From positions 1-29,833 of the forward strand of contig JAJZNY010000135.1 of the NCBI GenBank assembly GCA_021852245.1: DNA of 29,833 nucleotides, in the 5' to 3' direction. The position numbers and the translations under genes are program-made. Under the pieces are notes generated by a model. The model searched no databases, had not been told where the DNA came from, and was given only the letters and a program-made list of their open reading frames with translations. The stretch is from Planctomycetota bacterium (GTDB lineage Bacteria; Planctomycetota; Phycisphaerae; WQYP01). Shown piece by piece: positions 26,101 to 29,833 of this stretch. Position 1 is the first letter of the stretch, and every line of letters starts with the position of its first letter.

Positions 26101-26559
26101 GATGGGGACGTCATTGATGGTTTCCGGCTTGACGACCCAGCCGGTTACACCCGGCGGCACAACGGATAAATGGGAATTGATCTCACGGTACACCTTAAGC
26201 ACACTGCGCTCAACATCCTGCCCGACGAAAAATCGAACGGTTACCAAAGCGCCGTTTCGCTGACTGGTGGAATAGATATCCTCCACCCCTTTGATCTGAT
26301 AGAGGAGTTTTTCCAGCGGAGTGGTAACCAGTTGGGCGGTGCTTTTGGCACTGTGGCCGGGAAACTGTACGAATACATCCACCATCGGCACGAGAATCTG
26401 GGGGTCTTTTTCTCGCGGTGTTAAAGCCAGCGCGGCCACACCCAGCAGAAGTGAAAGAATAATCAGAACCAGCGCCAGCCGGCTATGGAGAAAAACATGT
26501 ACCAGACGAGCGAGCGGACTGGTCACCTCCGATTGGGATTGAACGTTATTATTCTGCAT
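23113..26559 (-). CDS. RND-family efflux pump, inner-membrane permease
   Basis: 1148 aa, about 100 longer than typical AcrB-like pumps, partly through extra segments in the porter domains. The topology is classical: first helix at about 28-47, large periplasmic loop to about 375, and TM2-6 with the proton-relay motif LSLGLLVDDPIVDVEN (Asp442, Asp443). The second half repeats the pattern, ending with ATAMIGMIALAGIVTRNAVILVDF and RMRPILLTAAAAML. It works as a proton-driven antiporter with a periplasmic adaptor. No outer-membrane TolC-like gene lies next to it. The start ATG has no strong ribosome site. It follows the adaptor gene by 44 bases and belongs to the module controlled by the divergent ArsR gene. 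The substrate is unknown; the heavy-metal-specific charged residues of CzcA/CusA were not apparent. Confidence 0.93.
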   Translation of the reverse strand: MQNNNVQSQSEVTSPLARLVHVFLHSRLALVLIILSLLLGVAALALTPREKDPQILVPMVDVFVQFPGHSAKSTAQLVTTPLEKLLYQIKGVEDIYSTSQRNGALVTVRFFVGQDVERSVLKVYREINSHLSVVPPGVTGWVVKPETINDVPIVTLTLASPRAPPVLMSQIAQELSVRLADVPNVSRAYVVGGRPRVVYVYLSAARLRAYHLTALQIGSDIQAANINNLAGSYARNNREIQVLTGRAFRNAHQLGRLVVAVWHQQPVYLKNVARIVDGPMQVTSYEWHDWGAAAGKPEAADFPGTVLAGRADFHHRGQVPAITIAIAKKAGSNAVVVAQQVIHKARKLARSILPPGMTLIVTRNSGLSANAKVNGLIEGLMAAIVIVVLLLTFSLGWREAAVVTVAIPVVFGLTLACNLALGFTINRVTLFALILSLGLLVDDPIVDVENITRHFEMAGRASRRIAFGAIIEILRPLVVATLAVIISFIPMFFITGMMGPYMRPMAFNVPVAMLMSMLVALTITPWISYHLLKKRRFKEMGQHHHGEDLEDAAASYIQHTRLYKIFAPVLRLLCGRRATRWTFLGAIGVVTLSAILLPAWRLVPLKLLPFGNQSNLLVVVHAPRGTTVQQTDSAARALAHYLRRLNETVDVTAYVGVAAPMDFNGLVRHYYLRNSPNDAQIEVDLAGKDRRTSQTHAIALRIRNALTAIARQNHVRIQIVEAPPGPPVLDTIVGEIYGSPGTSYHRMQLAARTLEKRLELEPGVVDVDDSIQSPEKRVEFVVDKRKAALNGVTSEQIARTLDMAVSGLAVSTIHAPRQRRSLNIIVTLPISHHSSRFDLDELYVRGDSGALVPLAELGHWQERTAGQAIYHKNLRRVVYVYADTAGRPPINAIVDVDADRLPDAYHPSAPQLKPVGDGWINLTAKPRPLSGRTFFSDGSGIAWQLRPGVHVDFSGEGELRITEHVFRDLGIAFAAAMVGIYVLLVAQTGSFLLPLVMELAIPLTIPGVMPGFYFLNLLTSRTIDGYRDPILFTATAMIGMIALAGIVTRNAVILVDFIHRALKRGRGLQEAIIESVVVRMRPILLTAAAAMLSSIPILSDPIFSGLAWALIFGLFASTAFTLLVIPTVYWILFANKPGHGVDTGQNRD

Positions 26560-26603
26560 GGTCGATCGCCATTAATGGTCAAAATCCGGTGACACCAGCG
26601 CTA

Positions 26604-27713
26604 TCAGTTGCTCGGCTTCGGTGCGGCCGAGAACACCCAGACGCGCTGCCCGGCCGTAAGTCCGGCAAGGATTTCACGAAACGCCCCAACCTTGCGCCCC
26701 GTCTGAACCGCCTGCATACGGCGGCGTTTACCAAGGGCGACATCCACGACGGAGAGTTGGCCGACATATTTAATAGCTGCCTGCGGCACAACCAGCATCC
26801 GGTGCATACCCAGCGGCAGGAGCACATGGCCGAAAACACCGGGCCAGGCGCCCCGTGGAAATTGAGCGGATATCTTGACGATAAAACTGCGGGTCTGCTT
26901 ACTGACCCGTGGGACGATCTGGCGCACGCGGCCGTTGACGCTTCCAGCAAAACCGGAGAGTTGCAGCAGAAGCTTTTCACCCAGATGAAGCCGCGCGGCC
27001 AATGATTCCCGCACCGTAGCATCCAATTCAAGTTGGGCGGGATCGTATAACTGAGCCAGAACTTCGCCGGGCATGACCGTATCGCCGACGCTGACCATTT
27101 TTTCGGTAACAATGCCGTTGATGGGCGAAAGAATCCGCGTGTGACTTAAGATCACTGCGGCACTGCGTTGGGCGGCCACGGCATTGGCAAGCGACGCCTT
27201 GTCGGTTGCGACCGCGGTATCGGCAAGATCCATGGTCTGCCGGGTGACATCCCCGGTGGCCAGCAGTTTTCGATCGCGCCGCTGATCAATGAGAGCCTGA
27301 TGCAGGCGGGCTTTGGCCATCTGAACCATGGCAACCGCAGCAGCGAGCTGAGCGCGCAGGCGGGTATCATCCAGTCTGACGAGTGTTTCACCTTTGCTGA
27401 CTTTTTCGCCGTCATACAGTTGACATTGCACCACGCGCCCGGAAATGCGGGCGGCAAGATTCACCGGGCCGATGGGGGTTACCGTGCCGACGGCGCGAAG
27501 CGAGCGTCGGATAGACAAAAATCGCACCGCCGCCCAATGCCCCGGAATCTGCGATTGCGGGGACGGTGGCTCACGACCGGGGAGAATTTCACCCGCGCTG
27601 CGGTGCCGATACCAAACCACTGAAATGACCGCCACAAACACCAGCACGACCACGACTACCGCCTTGATGCCGGGAAATTTGAATTTCTTCCGCTTTTCGG
27701 ATGCCGCCATCAT
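26604..27713 (-). CDS. RND efflux periplasmic adaptor (membrane fusion protein)
   Basis: 369 aa from ATG 27713 (AAGG 6 bases upstream; an adjacent ATG gives one residue less). An N-terminal helix at about 17-35 anchors it. The first half of the lipoyl-like domain is at about 85-115 (ARISGRVVQCQLYDGEKVSKG), followed by a helical hairpin at 116-190 and the second half (RILSPINGIVTEKMVSVGDTV). Beta-barrel and membrane-proximal domains follow. It bridges the RND pump and an outer-membrane channel. The pump gene follows on the same strand. The helical hairpin is of moderate length, as in AcrA-like adaptors. Confidence 0.92.
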   Translation of the reverse strand: MMAASEKRKKFKFPGIKAVVVVVLVFVAVISVVWYRHRSAGEILPGREPPSPQSQIPGHWAAVRFLSIRRSLRAVGTVTPIGPVNLAARISGRVVQCQLYDGEKVSKGETLVRLDDTRLRAQLAAAVAMVQMAKARLHQALIDQRRDRKLLATGDVTRQTMDLADTAVATDKASLANAVAAQRSAAVILSHTRILSPINGIVTEKMVSVGDTVMPGEVLAQLYDPAQLELDATVRESLAARLHLGEKLLLQLSGFAGSVNGRVRQIVPRVSKQTRSFIVKISAQFPRGAWPGVFGHVLLPLGMHRMLVVPQAAIKYVGQLSVVDVALGKRRRMQAVQTGRKVGAFREILAGLTAGQRVWVFSAAPKPSN

Positions 27714-27756
27714 CAATTGCCTTTCACCGCGTCTGAATCCTAATGTAAGCCCGAAA

Positions 27757-27975
27757 TCAGCTTTTTGCATCCGACTTGGGACCGCAGGCACCGCCGCAGC
27801 CGATTTTCCTGAGGATTCCCTCCGCCGGGCAGAAACTGGTAAAGGAGGATTGAAGCAGGTTCAATCCAACGAAGGCGGTCAGAAGGAGAAACCATTCGCT
27901 GACCAGAACGGCCAGAGCCACACTGATGAGAATCATCAGACCGGCCATTATGCGTACACCATTTTCGACTTTCAT
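27757..27975 (-). CDS. DUF2892 (YgaP-type) small membrane protein
   Basis: 72 aa. The ATG at 27975 has AAAGGAG 8 bases upstream. Two hydrophobic helices (about 9-25 and 28-42) are followed by SFCPAEGILRKIGCGGACG, the Cys-Pro motif typical of DUF2892/YgaP membrane domains, here with three cysteines (49, 60, 64). Such domains are often fused or adjacent to rhodaneses and sulfur-handling genes. It is the first gene of the minus-strand efflux module, 43 bases before the adaptor gene, and is read from the ArsR-controlled divergent promoter. Its precise role is unknown. Confidence 0.8.
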   Translation of the reverse strand: MKVENGVRIMAGLMILISVALAVLVSEWFLLLTAFVGLNLLQSSFTSFCPAEGILRKIGCGGACGPKSDAKS

Positions 27976-28022
27976 CGTCAAACTCCTTTCGAGCAACCGG
28001 GCGAGCGTCTTGAACAAAAGAC

Positions 28023-28075
28023 TGGACACCCAATGATCACTATATTACAATATCGTGATATAGGCATAATGTCAA
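28023..28075. promoter_or_regulatory. Overlapping divergent promoters with an ArsR-type inverted repeat
   Basis: Plus-strand promoter: TGGACA (28023-28028), 17 bases, TACAAT (28046-28051). Minus-strand promoter: TTGACA (complement of 28070-28075), 17 bases, TATTGT (complement of 28047-28052). The two -10 boxes occupy the same bases. An inverted repeat ATCACTATA-ttacaa-TATCGTGAT (28036-28059, 8 of 9 pairs) is centred there, and ATATT-AC-AATAT lies inside. A repressor bound here would block both directions at once. The arsR ribosome site (AAGGAG, 28074-28079) overlaps the minus -35 box. Confidence 0.75.
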
Positions 28076-28087
28076 GGAGTCCATGCC

Positions 28088-28441
28088 ATGAGAAAAAAAA
28101 CCCCAAGCGAATCACAACTGGCGGATATCGCCCGGATATTTGCCATTCTGGCGGATCGGAGCCGCCTGCTGCTGCTCAACACCCTGCGTGAAAGTCCGTG
28201 TTATGTGACCGAACTTTGCCGGAAGACTGGGCTCAAGCAGGCGAATGTATCCAAACAACTCGGGCTGCTGAAATCGGCGGAGCTGGTCACCACCCAACGC
28301 AATGGGAATCTGGTGCAATACTCCATCACGGAACCGATGATTTTTGATATCTGTGAGCTGGTGTGTTCAAAAATTGAGCGTGATGCCCGGCGTCGAATTC
28401 AGGCTTTCCGCACGGAGCGGATGATGGCGGCCCGGCGTTAA
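28088..28441 (+). CDS. ArsR/SmtB-family transcriptional regulator
   Basis: 117 aa, winged helix-turn-helix. The recognition region is VTELCRKTGLKQANVSKQLGLLKSAELV and the wing is TTQRNGNLVQYSI. AAGGAG lies 8 bases before the ATG. Four cysteines are present: 38, 44, 89 and 93. The last two lie in the C-terminal helix as ICELVC. Cysteines there are typical of a subgroup that senses metals or reactive sulfur species rather than the classical ArsR ELCVCDL metal site, which is absent. It probably represses itself and the divergent DUF2892-adaptor-RND genes through the inverted repeat between them. The inducer is not predictable from sequence alone. Confidence 0.9.
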   Translation: MRKKTPSESQLADIARIFAILADRSRLLLLNTLRESPCYVTELCRKTGLKQANVSKQLGLLKSAELVTTQRNGNLVQYSITEPMIFDICELVCSKIERDARRRIQAFRTERMMAARR

Positions 28442-28803
28442 ACCTTTCCGCAAACTGGGCGGTGCTTGATGATTGCGTTTGCTTGTCAATCACGCGAAGC
28501 GCGAATTATTGGCAGCAATGGAAATGGAGGCATTTCAATTGGTCGGCCAGAAAGCCGCAGCCACGTGGGAATGGCTCAGTGAGGGCTCAGATACGGTCAG
28601 CGAAGGCAATGGCTCTCTGATAGACGATCAGTTTTTCAAAGGTGAAGGCCATGGGTTACCCAGCAGCGAAAGTAGAGAGCTGAGAGTAGACCGCAGAAGG
28701 TCTTCGTTTCGGCGAGAGCCGCTCTAGTGTCTCATCCTTATTTTGCTCTACTGTCTACTCTCTCAAAACTCCTGCTCTATTTTTTTGTCTACTGGCAAAA
28801 AAA
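28442..28803. other. Gene-free stretch between arsR and tRNA-Pro
   Basis: No convincing gene; an 84-codon frame at 28473-28727 resembles nothing known. An inverted repeat GAGAGTAGAC (28682-28691) / GTCTACTCTC (28753-28762) could form a long-loop hairpin, and several related CTCTACTGTCTAC-like words lie around it. The T-run for tRNA-Pro transcription is at 28797-28803 on the minus strand. Confidence 0.5.
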
Positions 28804-28879
28804 TCGGGGCGACAGGATTTGAACCTGCGACCTCTTGACCCCCAGTCAAGCGCGCTAAACCAGGCTGCGCCACGCCCCG
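28804..28879 (-). tRNA. tRNA-Pro(GGG)
   Basis: The 76-nt cloverleaf reads cleanly: acceptor CGGGGCG/CGCCCCG, D-stem GCGC/GCGC, and anticodon stem CTTGA/TCAAG around loop CTGGGGG (anticodon GGG). The variable loop has 5 nt, and T-stem GCAGG/CCTGT encloses TTCAAAT. The discriminator is A. CCA is not encoded; a run of seven T residues follows the 3' end. Confidence 0.97.
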
Positions 28880-29068
28880 AGTACGGATGTGACTTGAAAG
28901 TCTAATCCAAATCGGCATTTACCGAAAGTACTTCGGGTCGATGAGGATGTTTTTCGATAAGCACCGGACCCGACGCCCCGTACCCCCGGCCAACAACGCC
29001 GAGATTTCCCTGCGATTGCTGAAGCCCCGCGCGACGAAACCACCTTTTTCACCGCCGAGGCCGCAGCG

Positions 29069-29092
29069 GGCGGCGGCCGCAGATCAGGTGAG
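29069..29092 (+). repeat. Short GC-rich direct repeat, copy 1
   Basis: 24 bases beginning GGCGGCGGCCGCAGATCAG; 23 of 24 match 29363-29386. Confidence 0.8.
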
Positions 29093-29265
29093 AATTGGGT
29101 GGTTGTACGGGAGAGTCTGCATGGGTCGTGCGAGGCATGACAGCAAGTGCTTTTTTCACCGCTGGGGACGGGCGGGGGGCGCCGCCAGAAAGGCGAGAGT
29201 CGAGGGGGAGAAAGTTGAGCAAGCACGCTTCATGCCTGCGGCATGATGTCATTCACTTTTTTCGC

Positions 29266-29352
29266 ACGCTAAGAATGAAAGGCACTAAGATTTTTGCATT
29301 AAGTCCGTACGCTTTATTTGGTCGTCTTAGCGTTCTTCGCGCCTCCGTGTGA
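29266..29352. repeat. CTAAG-type inverted repeat stretch
   Basis: ACGCTAAG (29266-29273) pairs with CTTAGCGT (29326-29333), with GGCACTAAG and GCGCCTCCGTGTGAG nearby. The wording resembles interspersed repeats built from CACTAAG and GCGCCTTxGTGTGAG units seen in several bacterial phyla (recalled, not searched). Confidence 0.5.
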
Positions 29353-29362
29353 GACAAAGTCC

Positions 29363-29386
29363 GGCGGCGGCCGCAGATCAGCTGAG
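29363..29386 (+). repeat. Short GC-rich direct repeat, copy 2
   Basis: Partner of 29069-29092. Here it leads directly into the 132-bp interspersed repeat, so it may mark that repeat's left end. Confidence 0.8.
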
Positions 29387-29515
29387 CCACGACCATCGCA
29401 AACGCGAGCCGGTGGATTTATTCCACCGGTTGCCACCGTAACGGATGCGCGCCAACCGCAGGGAAAAAGAGGGAGAAACCGATTAAACCGCAGGGGACGC
29501 AGGGGAAGGCAGAGG
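29384..29515 (+). repeat. Interspersed 132-bp repeat, copy 4 (most complete)
   Basis: Matches the reverse complement of 16295-16426 with 7 differences. Order: GAGCCACGACCATCGC, palindrome CCGGTGGA-TTTAT-TCCACCGG (29409-29429), then GAAACCGATTAAACCGCAGG and GGGACGCAGGGG. Confidence 0.9.
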
Positions 29516-29833
29516 TAATTGTTACCGAGGCAGCAGGCTGGCAGCCGCGGCCGTAACCCTGAAACAGGTGGGTGTTGTAGGTGTCCCCTCTTCGTACGAT
29601 GCGTGGATCGACCCTCGTCGCCACCTTGCCTCCTCCCCCTCTTTCACCCGCACCGGCGCACCTCCCGAACGGTTTAAACCATCCCTGGCTTGCCCAGTTC
29701 CCCCAACCCGGCTAATAATAGAGCTGAGGGCCTGCCCCGAAAAGGGATTGGGGCCAAAGAGCCAGGGGCCTCGACACCAAGGGGGGGGGGCGCAGACAGT
29801 GAGGAATTATTAAATGTGCGACCGCCCCAAGAT

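Larger units (their letters stand above)
28880..29833. other. Repeat-rich, gene-poor end of the window
   Basis: No gene recognised in 950 bases; open frames here lack homology and ribosome sites. It contains two near-identical GGCGGCGGCCGCAGATCAG words (29069 and 29363), a palindrome CATGCC-TGC-GGCATG (29231-29245), a CTAAG-rich inverted stretch (29266-29352), a full interspersed repeat (29384-29515) and a run of ten G residues (29781-29790). Confidence 0.6.

Noticed and set aside
28473..28727. 84-codon open frame after arsR
   Set aside because: No ribosome site or recognisable domain, and its end runs into the inverted repeat region.

Overview
The window looks like chromosome from a planctomycete, most likely class Phycisphaerae. 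The main clues are a prepilin-like protein (MKRSSAKNKGFTLIELL start, CPSD motif, C-terminal H-x(10)-DDH signature), an Rhs cassette region, many GTG/TTG starts, and moderately high GC. Assignment below phylum level is inference. TGA is used as an ordinary stop by several intact genes here (nadK, the PQQ-like protein, the 579-aa membrane protein), so the standard code applies.

Layout. 1-295 is the 3' end of a protein with a chitobiase/hexosaminidase C-terminal-like domain. 439-3283 (minus) holds a secreted PQQ-type beta-propeller protein followed by purH. 3591-10644 (plus) is a compact run: nadK, a large membrane protein of unknown function, an M42-like metallopeptidase, ribonuclease D and asparagine synthetase B, with gaps of 44, 2, 0 and 3 bases.

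10645-16636 is the accessory region. It holds two Rhs C-terminal cassettes without any Rhs N-terminal gene. Each starts from a near-identical short leader that supplies a Shine-Dalgarno-like GAGG or G-rich stretch and an ATG, and a third leader copy stands alone. Cassette 1 carries an Rhs core end, a proline-rich linker and two tandem Hint domains. The first Hint is interrupted by an in-frame TGA with a well-placed ribosome site and ATG just downstream. A 222-aa candidate immunity gene overlaps its end. Cassette 2 is an Rhs core fused to a serine-hydrolase (GFSNGG) domain, overlapped by a lipoprotein gene that is a good candidate immunity protein.

16637-22870 is mostly housekeeping: lepA, a prepilin-like gene behind a structured intergenic region and followed by a strong terminator, then (minus) thyA-folA-glycosyltransferase and a tiny WXXGXW lipoprotein. 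23113-28441 is an efflux module. A DUF2892-type membrane protein, an RND adaptor and an RND pump run on minus, divergent from an ArsR-family regulator, with overlapping face-to-face promoters around one inverted repeat. A tRNA-Pro(GGG) follows. The last kilobase is gene-poor and rich in interspersed repeats that also occur around the Rhs cassettes.

The most noteworthy parts are the orphan Rhs cassettes with their repeated leader, the TGA-split Hint domain, and the ArsR divergent promoter.
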